Shown piece by piece: positions 40,591-51,640 of a DNA stretch of 64,000 nucleotides; position 1 is the stretch's first letter, and each line of letters opens with the position of its first letter. Origin of the DNA: Sphagnum compactum (Eukaryota; Bryophyta; Sphagnopsida; Sphagnales); assembly GCA_965153455.1 (NCBI GenBank), contig OZ234499.1:13078271-13142270 (forward strand), given 5' to 3'. Made by a program: the position numbers and the translations under genes. The notes below the pieces were generated by a model. It ran no database searches. It saw nothing but the letters and a program-made list of their open reading frames with translations, and had not been told where the DNA came from.

Positions 40591-41901
40591 CATTTGATCA
40601 CATTTATTTACTTGCCTCTTAAGAGAACATTGTATCTTGTACAAACCCAAACTAACTCAATTTCACAATATTTGAAGCTTGAACTTCATTCAAATACTAT
40701 CAATCACGTTCCAATTGATGGTCGAGGCAAATTGCTATGCTCAATTTCAGTAGAACTGTCACAAGAAGAACATGCAGGAATCTGTGAAAGCCCTGATGTT
40801 AAACAACGGTGGGCCCTTGGACTCCACAAAAGTTCACACATTCCAATCCCATACTCAACAATGTACCAATTCATGCTAAACTCTAAACTGCATTGTCTTC
40901 ACTACTGTATTCACTACTTCTGTAATTTCAGGGAATCCTTATATGCACAGTGGGTTCCCTTCAAATCAACATGAATTGCTATGTACAAATTGGGACACCA
41001 GTGCAACTGGGTTTGTAATCATCTGACACACATGACTACATAGTCCTTGCAGGCTCCTTTGTAATCAAGAAATCATTCAATCACCCACATGGGGATTGAT
41101 GATACCACAGGTTGGTGCAGGTAAGGTGAATGAACATAACACACTGATCCTGTTCCAGCTTTCCCTGCATGACCTCCGTCCAGCATAGTCACAAACATTT
41201 TGCATCTTGTGTTTGTGCCACTTGTTTGCCTCAGAAACTTTGGAGATGATTTGATCATTCCAACAAGCTACTGACTCTCTTTCCACGTGAACCAAGAGAA
41301 CCAGCTCATGGTCTTGGAACTCAAAATTCAACTTAGTCCTTTGTTCACTACAGGTCTCTTGTTTTGATCTGCACTTCAAGAACCTCCTGTTTGTCACTTT
41401 TCAAATTGAGCTAAGAACAAATCTGCTCAATTCATGTTTCAAGACTGTTTCAGATTCATCCCAGACAAGACCCAGCACCAACTCCCACAATAACTTCTCA
41501 GATCATAAGGAAGCTTGGCCAGATACAGGGACAGCTAACAGTTGTCCAGATCTCAATTGTGAATTCTGGGAGTTCATGTGCCATAGTAAATGGTGATTCA
41601 AACAATGACCATGGTGTGTTCCTTATGAGACTGAGCATATCTGCAAGCTCAACTTGAGTAGAGCTCCAGCATAAGCCCTTCAGATGAGAATATTTCTGTT
41701 GGAGCTTCTGGCTGAGCACTTTCCAAATCCAGTCTTGTGCCAATCCTCCAGAAATCCTTAAAGGCCTCTGTGGCCAATGATAGAGGACTCATTGCCAGCT
41801 CCCACACTGATGGTTGTTCACACCTCATCTCAAGAAACTTGCAAGGGAAGAAGACCATGATGTAAGTGCTAGGCCCAGTGCAGTACTCTGTGCACTGCAA
41901 A
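40591..41901. other. GC-richer flank 3' of twin 2, no gene recognised
   Basis: Composition is gene-like and switches to AT-rich near 40.6 kb. It is the position equivalent of the GC-richer block downstream of twin 1, so both genes may have long 3'UTRs or retained duplicated flanks. The frames show no known motif. Confidence 0.4.
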
Positions 41902-43380
41902 TTATGTAGGTTTGGCTTGGAGTTCAAGGCCTTCATGTGAGTAGTCCATCATGCTTAGGAAGATAAGGACAATGAGTATCAAGAACACCAGCATCAGACA
42001 CAAGTTCACCAGCCGGTGCAATAGATCATGATGTGCTGAAGCAGGAACTTTTTGATCAACAAGATGAAACAGCCCACTGAAGTCAACCTGGAGGGTCTCA
42101 TGCAACTTGTCCTTGATGTTCCATAGAACTCTGGATCTAGTGTTCGTGTCAGAGTAAGGACTTCCCTTCTCCACTTTGGAAGTAACACCATGATGACCTG
42201 CACACAAGAACCAATTAGGCAGAAACAGGAAAAGAAGATGAAGCTCTATACCCTCAGCTGTGTTCTAAAAATCATCAATAAGCACCCTGACTATAGCAGC
42301 AAGAATGGCTGTCTTCCAAGGTTTTAAGAAAAAACAACAATTTACCAAGATCTCGTTTGTAGTCTTGAATCACTTCATTTGCCAACACTGCACCCCACAC
42401 TTCCTTATCTGCTGCCAGGGCTACCACCATATCCTGCAAACAATTCAAAGGTTCAGAAAACTCTGTGCATCTAAGTCTCCACTCTGAGACAAAGTTGCTG
42501 CATGGAAAATCATGGTTCCTGTTTCCTTAACATGTACATCAGTTGTCATGTATAAGTCAAGAAACCTAGATGTAAGCAACTAGAGCAGAGATGGTGACAA
42601 ATTTGTAGAGAGAAATCTCTCCTTTAATGTACAGTAAGGGCAAGCAGCAACAATTCTTTTACAACCTGAATCTGTGGGTTGTGCTGGAACTGGTGGAATG
42701 CATCAAGCAGAATGGTTTCCTTGCCTCCTTGATCTGGCACCAGTTGAAATGGCTGCGGCTCAACCCAATCCATCTCTACACCTGATGCAACAACCGATGG
42801 AGGAGGAGATGCTCGGTACTCTTCATCGTCTTCATCCTCAACAGAGAACCTTGCCTCATTGGTGGTTTCAGATGTCCAGGCATAACCAGATGCATGCTGC
42901 TGGGGTGCTTGAACCATGGCTCTACAATTCATAAACTGAGAAAAGGTAAGGAGCCCGAGTGATGATTTAGAAGAAGAACAACAAAACAAATTGTTGCACA
43001 AAATTCACAAAAAACCTTAAATCCTGAGAGAGGGAGATTAACAGCTTCAAAGAGAGGTCAGGACCAAAAATAAAGCAAAAAAAAATCCCCACGTACAGAT
43101 GAAGAGCTTCAGCTTGAAATCTGAAATCATTCTCCACTTCCTTTGTCTCTTCTTCATCTCCAGCAAACTCCCAGTCCTCAAGATCTTTGTATTTACTCTG
43201 TCCTCCAATTCGATCTTGAATGACAGGATACTTTCTCTTGGCAAACCACCGCACAGCAGCAGCAGGAGCAGCAGCAGGAGCTTTAACTACCGCACTCCCC
43301 GAGCTTCTTCTCCCCAATCCCAATACCGATGGCAATGCGTATGGCGCCCACCATACCAACCTTCCCAAAATCCGCAACAT
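41902..43380 (-). CDS. Uncharacterised plant protein with C-terminal membrane helix, twin 2 (four exons)
   Basis: Inferred exons: 43380-43097, 42921-42666, 42433-42346 and 42197-41902, giving 307 residues. The donors are GTACGT, GTTGTA and GTAAAT, with phases 2, 0 and 1 as in twin 1. The second donor is noncanonical after GT but is fixed by the paralog and by the Q|D join. The N-terminus (MLRILGRLVWW..., then AAAVRWFAKRK) is basic and Ala-rich, like a mitochondrial presequence. Shared blocks are YKDLEDWEFAGDEEE in exon 1, LLDAFHQFQHNPQIQ ending exon 2, and DMVVALAADKEVWGAVLANE in exon 3. Exon 4 is 296 nt like its twin's and ends with a 22-residue helix, LVNLCLMLVFLILIVLIFLS, then a polar tail. 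The linker of exon 2 is acidic (EDEDDEEY). Function unknown; orientation is the same as twin 1, 9.3 kb away, so this is a dispersed tandem duplication. Confidence 0.78.
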
Positions 43381-44200
43381 GACTCACTCCCTGAAGAAGA
43401 AACCAGATCACTTTCTTCTTTCCCTTTCTCTCCCAAAAACCAAAACCCCGTCCTCCTCACAACCCAAAACCAAACCTAAACTTTCCTCAGAAACCTCAGA
43501 AACGAAACCCACTCTTTCCTTTCTTCTTCTTCTTCTTCTCCTACTCCTCCTCCCACGCCACTTCTCGATAGTTGCAAGACGATATCGACGAGAACGTTCT
43601 CCAGTAGTCTGATAACAACAACAACACCACCACACTTCCAATTCCACCTTAAGCTTACCAAGTAAAAACAAGCTTCTGAAGAAGAAGAAGACCACCACCA
43701 CCCACAACAACAACAACAACAACAACAAGAGCAAGAAGAAGAAATCCAGTATGCTGATTCCGCGTGCTGCAAACATTGTGGTAGATCGCAAGAAAGCGCG
43801 ATGACAGCAAGCAAGAGGAGCTTGCTTCTTGGTACGCACAAGAGTACACGAAGACGCCAACGAGAGAGGAGAGAAAGAGAGAGAGAGAGAGAGCGCTCCG
43901 GTAGTTACACTTGACGGCCAAGACTTAACCAAAAAGAAGAAGAGTGTTTTTGTGAAGAAAGAGTGTTTTGGATGTTGTGTAATTTGAAGTGGGTTTAGGT
44001 AGGTAAGTATTTTGGTGTTGTGTTTTGCGTGAAGCATTTGGGTGGGTATCTTTGGAGTCAAGTTAAGTTCCCAAACCCCATCCTCTTCCCAACCCAATGT
44101 GTACCCCCCAGTTTATAATGGGGGTTAATGAGGGGTATTAGCTCAAATTGAAGTGAGGAGGAAAAAAGGGTTGTTTGTGTTGAGTGTTTTTTTTGGGTGT

Positions 44201-44242
<42 letters not shown>

Positions 44243-44258
44243 TGTGTGTGTGTGTGTC
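44201..44258. repeat. Compound microsatellite (TG)11(AG)10(TG)8
   Basis: Three adjoining perfect dinucleotide runs at 44201-44222, 44223-44242 and 44243-44258. Confidence 0.93.
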
Positions 44259-44268
44259 CATGATTTTT

Positions 44269-44545
44269 GTAGTTGAATTGAAAGAGAAAATGTGTGTTGA
44301 GTGTTGTGAGGTTGACACGTGTAGTTGAATAGAAAGAGAAAATGGGTGTTGAGTGTTGTGAGGTTGACACGTGTAGTTGAATAGAAAGAGAAAATGGGTG
44401 GGTGTTGAGTGTTGTAGGGTTGACAATGTGTAGTTGAATTGAAGAGAAAATGCGTGTTTTGAGTGTTGTGTGGGGTTGACAATGTGTAGTTGAATTGAAG
44501 AGAAAATGGGTGTTGAGTGAAGTTGTGGGGTTGAGTATGTTTAGG
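44269..44545. repeat. Five-copy minisatellite, 52-57 bp units
   Basis: GTAGTTGAAT(T/A)GAA...GAAAATG followed by TGTTGAGTGTTGTG and GGTTGACA repeats with starts at 44269, 44321, 44373, 44430 and 44486. Units 1 and 2 are 52 bp; later units grow to 57 and 56 bp through small insertions. It is located about 0.9-1.2 kb upstream of twin 2. Confidence 0.88.
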
Positions 44546-44560
44546 GTTCATCTGAATGAA

Positions 44561-45216
44561 TTCTAGTACCTAAACATCATCTGAATTCTAGAGAGTTTGC
44601 AAGCTTTCAAGCAATCATGATGTCCAAGAGGATGGATGAAGTGTGGGTTTTCATGGTCGGCACCCAAATGTTTGTTGGGTTTGCTAGAAACATGCTGAAG
44701 CTCTTCTAGAGAGTTTTTTGTTGGGTAGTTGACTTGGTTCCCACCCTATGGATTCATATGGAAATTAAACCAATAATAATAATAATAGTAATAAAGAAGT
44801 TCATAACAACATGAAATTATTTTTAGCTAAAGTAGACACTTGATGTTGATGTCCACTTGTGGGGACCCACTACCTACCTTGTTAGTTGGAGAGTTCTCTC
44901 CCACTCAAGCAATTTTGGGGCTTTAAAAAGTTCATACCATTTTTGGTTTTTTGCTAATGATATTTTAAATTATAATTTTTAGCTAAGTAAGCATCCACAT
45001 TAATTTTGAAATAAAAATCTAAACATACAATTGAACAACAATTCCACTATTTTTCTAATGCCTATATTGGCTTACATACTATATGTGATAGTTAGTTGTC
45101 AAATTTCTAAGACCAAGTGGAAAGTTGGGAAGCAAGTTTACTCGTGATAATGATGTAAAATTTTCCTTTTTTTCCTTCTTTTACGTTTTGTTTATTTTTG
45201 GATGTGATTTATTTCC

Positions 45217-45264
<48 letters not shown>

Positions 45265-46210
45265 TTTGGTTTCAATTTCTTTTTTTGGGGGCTTTTACTT
45301 AGATGGTTTTTTTTTCATTTTTTTTGTTGATTATTATTTTTCTATTTTTTTTATTTTTTTCCTCATTACTAATGGTTCATTGTTGTTTTTGTGGTTGTAG
45401 TGTAGGGCTTATTATATAGCATTTTAAAAAAAAAGTTACATTTTACATTGCATTAAACTTCCATTGCACATGACAATAAACCCTAAACCCTAAACCCACA
45501 TCATTCATTTGTTTTAATAGATTATTTTTGTTCTTAACATTTGCATCACATTTTTTTAAAGTGTACATAGTAGCAGCAATATCTTTAGTAAATTTTGTAG
45601 GACATTTTTGTTTGAATTGTTTTCATCATTAGCTTTGTAGAACATCCATGTGAAAAATCAAAATCAAAATCAAAGAATGTAAAATGAAAAAACATTAGTA
45701 TTCACAAATTAAATTTAATTGAAAAAGAAGTGGAAGGAATTGAAGAAAACCCAAGTTTGCAAACTAAGTTTAGTAGGTTCCTAATAATAAATGAAGAAAA
45801 TTTATAAACTAAAGAAGAAGAAACTAATCAAATTTTGGAACAATTGCATTTTCAAAGAAGAAAATGGCAACCACATAATAGGAATGTTCTATGTTGGTTT
45901 TTTTATTGTATTAATGACAATGCAAAAGTTTCATTTGAAGCCCCTTACATCATGTGTTGTATATTGTGTTATTCCAAACTTGTTTTTTCGTTGAATCTAA
46001 AATATAATTAAAGAAAGGTCTAATATCATATTGTAAAATAAGTGGAATGACATGTCTAAAAAACATAATGCAAACCATTTAGTAATTTTCAAAAACATTG
46101 AAGAGGAGGTTAGAAATTCAATAATTTAAGGAAATTTGGAAATACAATTTACAGAAAAAAAAAGGGTTTTCTGGTTCTTCCATTTTTCTTTTAATTGCTT
46201 AAAAAAATCC
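44561..46210. other. AT-rich spacer with a (TA)19 run and a telomere-type run
   Basis: (TA)n at 45222-45259. A short CCCTAAA run at 45478-45497 (nearly three units) is an interstitial telomere-like sequence. No gene recognised; frames are low complexity. Confidence 0.6.
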
Positions 46211-46214
46211 TTTC

Positions 46215-48690
46215 AAAAATGACGTTGTGGGGCAAAAACTGTTTGTGGAAAACCTTGCACTTTTGTTAGTGAAAAACCATTTGCCTTTATAGTTTATGGA
46301 AAATGTATTGCTAAGATGTCTGATATTACATTATATTCCCATGTTCAATTTCCTTCAAGATTTTTTTTTCACACGATGTTCTACGTGGCTTGGTGAAGAA
46401 CAATAAATAGACATCAAAAATATGTTTTGCTTCTTATAAAGGAATGTTATTGTGCTAATGCAGGTTTTGATTTATGGAGTTATAAAAGAGCACATTATGT
46501 TGGTTATAATTTTTTTGGGATTTGATTTAAGGCCAAAGCATGTGATTCTTAGTCTATTTGAAGCTACTAATGCCACAAGACATGCATTGGCAAGAAACTT
46601 GATTGATCTTTTGGATATATATGGCTTGAATAGTAAGATAATAACGTATGTCAAGAATGAGGGTTCAAATTTGAACACATTGACAAGTGCATTAAAATTT
46701 GTTGAGATATGTAAAGATTTAGACTTGAAGGAAAGCTTTCAAGGGACTTGTTTTAAGCATGTTTTTTTCAAAGCCTTCCAATATGCTAAGGAGTCGGCAA
46801 GGTAAAGTAAACAATCATTGCTCCCTGTCATAAAAAAAACAAGTAACCATAAACAAGTTTTAATGTATTGAAAATAGGAATGTTTATTATTGAATGATCA
46901 ACATGAGGATAATTTTTTATTTTATCACAATGTTAATGTTGATTAATCACATATTTAATATGCATTCAAATAGATTTAAAAAAAATAAATGTACATTTTT
47001 TCCTACTTTTAGGCTATCCCAATTTGTACAAGTAGGTGAAAGTAGATGAATTATTGAATATTTTCGATTTTCAGCATGATGTACCTTTAAAATGTATTTG
47101 TAAGTTTTTAATGTTAAATATTATAGTAGACTACATCTAACTTATAATGAAAAAATATGTTTAAATTCAATTTGACAAATCAATTTCAAACATTCTTTTT
47201 ATTTATTTTTATTGTGCCAAAGTTTTTTAATTTTTGTAATCACCTCACTGTAAACTCAAAAAAAACACGATGATTTCATTATGTTATTTTAGATTATTTT
47301 CAATATACTTTCCTCTACTTGTGTCAAAAATTTGACAATTTTTTAACTACCTTTTTAAAACTTTTTTTTTGTATATTTTACCATGTTTTCACCTACTATC
47401 ACTAATGAAAAAATTTGCAAGGGTTTCAAATATGTTTTCATAAAATCTACCCATGGAAATTTATAAAAATACATAAATTAGCCAAATAAATCTAGCAAAT
47501 GTCAACATGAATGGAATGTGGCATAAGTTGAAATTAGTTTTAAGTCAAGAAAATTGAACATTATAGTGAAAACTAGATCATTGTTGTTTTAAGACATTAT
47601 GTTTTTTTGTTTTAGTTATTTTGCAAGTTTGTTTATTTTGGAATTTTTAGATTTTTTTACTGATCTTTATTGTGTTTATGCATATTTGTAAGCAAAATCA
47701 TATTGTTTTAAGAGGCATTTCAATTCAAGGCAACAATTGTCCTTTGTTGTAGTTGGTAGATAATAATGAGGATTACTAGACAAGTTCCTTCACCATTAAC
47801 TTGGCGCACATTTCAAATCATTGTTGATGTTCTTTTTCTAGTTGTGAGTGTTTGTGTGTTAAACCAATCCCATGGCCATTGGTTGTTTTTTTATGCATTG
47901 CATATAGTAATTACCAGGACCTTAAAACTTAAAGAAAAATTTAGAATTTCAATTGGTACTTTAATGGATGATGATTATTTTATTGTTTTGGAATTGTCAT
48001 TCCTTACATTTAACATAAAAAAAGTGGGGTTCTAATATATTTCTTTCATTTCTAAGGAATTTTGAAAAAAATAAAACCCATACTATGTTATCCTTGATGT
48101 TATATTTGAAATCTAAAAATCTCTAGTTGATTTCATCTATTATTGGTCAAGAATAAGGGGTTTCCATTGTGGAAAAGTATGACGAACAATCCTTATTTCC
48201 AATGCTTTTGAAATGTCATAAAATCCTACACCCTATAACATAATATAGACTTGTGATAAATATGTAGATTGATGAAGATTCCATTTTTGACATTTTTGAG
48301 ATGTTTATTGGGACCAATGAACCAATCAAGGAGTTGGTGAATAGGGAATTACAGATGTTCAAAAGATATTGGGTGGATGCAAAAAAACATTAAATGTCCT
48401 TTGAAGTGGTGGGGAAAACACAAGTTTTTGTTTTTGAGTGTTATTACAACTTTTGTTTATAAAATTTTTGGCATGATGGGGTCCAAGGTAAAAACTAAGA
48501 AGATATTTTTATTGGTTGGAATATTTACAAAATTGAGGAGAATTTGGTTACAATTAGATCATTTGGATAAGTTAATATTTTTTAATAAAAATTGGCTTGA
48601 TGATCTTAAGGTGGGTTGTTGTTCACATTCTAATTTGATAAAGTTGATTGAGTCTAATGATGTACTAGAGGAAAATTATAAAAAATAAGA
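46215..48690 (+). mobile_element. Decayed hAT-type transposase gene (copy B)
   Basis: Recognisable blocks in order: a start near 46215-46440 in broken frames; 46452-46805 with DLRPKHVILSLFEATNATRH, then KIITYVKNEGSNLNTLTSAL and GTCFKHVFFKAFQYAK; 47766-48035 with PLTW, LVVSVCVLNQSHGHWL and the NIKK tail; 48377-48688 with CPLKWWGKHKFLF, MGSKVKTKKIFLLVGI, LDKLIFFNKNW and a LIES--VLEE tail. YVKDEGSNL, NQSRGHWLLSDAL and the WW-KH...GS-IETERIF...NKNW series are typical of a hAT family common in bryophyte genomes. A gap of about 960 bp at 46806-47765 is longer than expected and probably holds an insertion. Catalytic acids are not all verifiable. Stops and shifts make it inactive. It is the same family as the fragment at 8.8-9.8 kb. 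Confidence 0.85.
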
Positions 48691-51640
48691 AAGAAAATTT
48701 GAAAAATATGAAATTTTGGACGTGTAAATTTATTTTGATAGATTATCGAATTAAAATTGTTGTATTTATTATTTGGAAGGTTGGGATATCTAACGAACAT
48801 TATGTTGTAAGATATTTTTAATTTTGAAATTTGGCATTAGATATTTAAATTTTTTTTGATGTCTTTACAAGATTTATTAAATAAATAATAATTAAAAATT
48901 AATGGATATTGATAAACTAAATAAGGAAAATCAATGAATATTGAAAAAATTCTAATATCCACCCAACAGTAGCCTCACCCACTAATTAAAGGTTAAAGGA
49001 GAATGTCCTACATCATCTAAACATACCACCCAAAACCTCTACAAGAAGACTAATATATTTGAATCCTTCACTATAAAAGAAGAAAATTCAAACCTAAAAG
49101 TTATAGTGTTCCCATCAGAAGACCACTTAGTAATTGATCAATAGATCCATTAAAGGCAGAGCTTCCTAAAATAGAAGCACCCAAAACTTGTTTCAAAGGA
49201 CCCACATCCAAAAAGACAAAAGAACCACTTAAGAGGGCGAACCACAACGGGAACATCAAGTTTTTGAACCCTCTCCTATCACACGAAACATATCAAATAA
49301 GGAAAATGAAGAAGCTCTTAAAAGGACATTTAGCTTCAAAGGCCTAAGTGAACCAACACCCACCTATGCACCAATTGTGGATGAGACTGTTTTGGTCGTT
49401 TTGGGATGAACCCAAACCATTTAACTTAAACCAAACCAAACATTGAAGTGGGTTATTTTTTTCTTTTCACTAGCCCACCCTTTGTTGAGATTTCAAAAAA
49501 ATTCCCCCCTTTTTTTCCTTCCTATTCCTTATTTTCTACTTTTGTTTTTTCTTTCTTTTTATTTTCTTCCATTGTTGTTGTAGCTTCTTTTTGATCATTT
49601 TTTCCCCTTTTTAAAAATTATTATTATTATTTTGTGCTATAGATTTTTCTTTTTATCATTTTTTCTTTCATTTTTGTTGCTACTTTAGTTGTTTTTTTTT
49701 TTCTCATCTTTTGCTTATTTTTTTCCCTCTATTGTTACAACTTTTTCATCATGTCCATCTTTTTTATTTTCCTTCTCCCTCTTCAAGCATTTTTTTCTCC
49801 TCACATCGTTGCGCTTATTCCCATTTCTTGTCACATCATCATTAATTATACACATCACGCAAGGTATGCCTTTATCCTTTTCCTTATTTTTTTTTTGTTT
49901 TGGTTTGAAAGTAGAACCAAAAAGGAAAAGTAAGAAAAAGAAAGAGAAGAAGAAAAAATAATAAAAGAGAAGGAAATGGAATTTTTTTTTAAAAAAGATG
50001 AAAAGAAAAAAAAAAGAAAACAAGGACTGTTTTTGTTTTTTTCTTGTTTTCCTAGTTTTTTTTTTCTACTTAAAAAATTCTAGAAGAATATTTTTTTTCT
50101 TTTCCTTTTTTTGTTTTTTCTTGAAGTTTTTTCTTTCTTGTTATTGTTAATTCAAGAAGAAGAATTCTAATTTTTGTTTCTTTAAAAAAAAAGATTTTTT
50201 GGGTTTTTTCCCCTAATTTCCCTTTTCTTTTTCTTTTTTCTAAATCTGGAAGATTTTTTTTTCTTTTATTATGTTTGTCCTAAATATTTCTTTTGTTTTC
50301 CCCCTATATTTCCATTCTTTTTGGTCTTCAAAATTCCAAAAGATGAAGTTTGTTTTTCTATTTCCTTTATTTCTTATTTTCATTTTTTTCTTCCAATTTT
50401 TCATTTTAAAAAAATCCAATAGAGTATATATGTTCATGCCCATGTAATTTTTTGGGGTTTGGTTTATATTTTACAAATTTGCATATTAATGTGTATCATG
50501 TGTTTACTGCAAACTTTGAATAACTATGAAATACCAATTTGTAACCAATGTCATTCAACTCCAATTGTATCACTATCAACTTTACATTCATTAACATGCT
50601 ATTAAGGTGGTTATAACAACAAGAACTTATCAATGAACACATGACATGGTAGCTAATGAAAATAGGTTTAGAAAGGCGTCTCTCGAGGTTAGAAAATAAC
50701 ATGTATATTTTATTTAGGTTTCTTTGGCATAAACAGTGGCATGGAGTACATGCTTCCCATTTTTTGGACATTTTAAAAAGTTTTGATAGATGTGAGACTT
50801 GTATCCGTACATACAAGTTTTGTCTTATTGCAATTGTAACCTCACGTTTATATTATGTTTACATGCTTTGAATGTGAACATTGCATTAATATTTTGTTGG
50901 AATTTTCCCTAAAAATATGAGTATGGAACATATTGCAATGTTGCATTATTGCATTAAAAGAACTTCAAAAACATAAAGTTCAATGTGAAATACTTGCATA
51001 AGGGTCACAAAATAAACATTAGTTTTGTTAAAATGATTTTGCAATACCCACCTTTGAAGCATAAAATGTCAGCTGATTTTTTTAGATGGTTTGTGTAATA
51101 CCCAAATGTTGGGCATAAAATATGCATGTTCAATGAAAAAAATGATGACGATAAAAAAAATAAAAATTAGAAGAAATAAACTAATTGTGATAAATAATAA
51201 AAGAAAATAATTTAGAACAAGAAAAAGAAAAAAAAATTTAAAAGGAGAAAAATTAAAAGATTTTTTTAAAAAAATAAAAGAAAAAGAAGACAGAAAAATA
51301 ATTAAGAAAAAGAAAAAATCCAAAAGAAAAAAAATGCTTGCATTTTGGTCACAAAATATGTAATAATTATTGAGGTGTATTCTATTTGAAATGACATTGT
51401 TTTCATTTGTGGGTATTTTATTTTGTGATTGAATTTTCAACTACTTTAACTTTTAACAATAACTACCAAAATATGCAATACCTATGTATGGGTCACAAAA
51501 GTTGATTGAATGTGCAATACCTGCATTCAGGGTTACTGTGTATTAACATCAAGGGGTCAAATATGAATAAAATGGTTGTTAGTTCATTTAGTGCAATATT
51601 TTCATATTTTGCATATTAGACATTGGCATACATTAACATC
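48691..51640. other. AT-rich DNA with T-rich then A-rich tracts
   Basis: About 49440-50430 is dominated by T with scattered C (runs of TTTTTTCTTTCTTTT type), while about 51120-51330 is dominated by A with scattered G. The long frames here are poly-Phe or poly-Lys artefacts. No gene recognised. Confidence 0.65.

Larger units (their letters stand above)
43381..44560 (-). promoter_or_regulatory. Upstream region of twin 2, rich in simple and tandem repeats
   Basis: Directly 5' of the gene lie trinucleotide runs (GAA/CAA type, 43505-43545 and 43676-43740) and a GA run at about 43872-43893. Further out there are compound dinucleotides and a five-copy minisatellite. The long frames read through these runs are low-complexity artefacts. 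No core promoter element could be fixed. Confidence 0.45.

Noticed and set aside
43408-44097. 229-codon minus-strand frame upstream of twin 2
   Set aside because: The longest frame of the window, but built from trinucleotide repeats (Leu, Val, Phe, Arg runs) that are open in all three frames; it overlaps the start region of a supported gene in another frame.
44058-44551. His/Thr/Ser-rich frames around 44.1-44.5 kb
   Set aside because: They read through the TG/AG microsatellite and the 52-57-bp minisatellite; repeat artefacts.
49689-50023. Phe- or Lys-rich small proteins on both strands
   Set aside because: Homopyrimidine tract translation.
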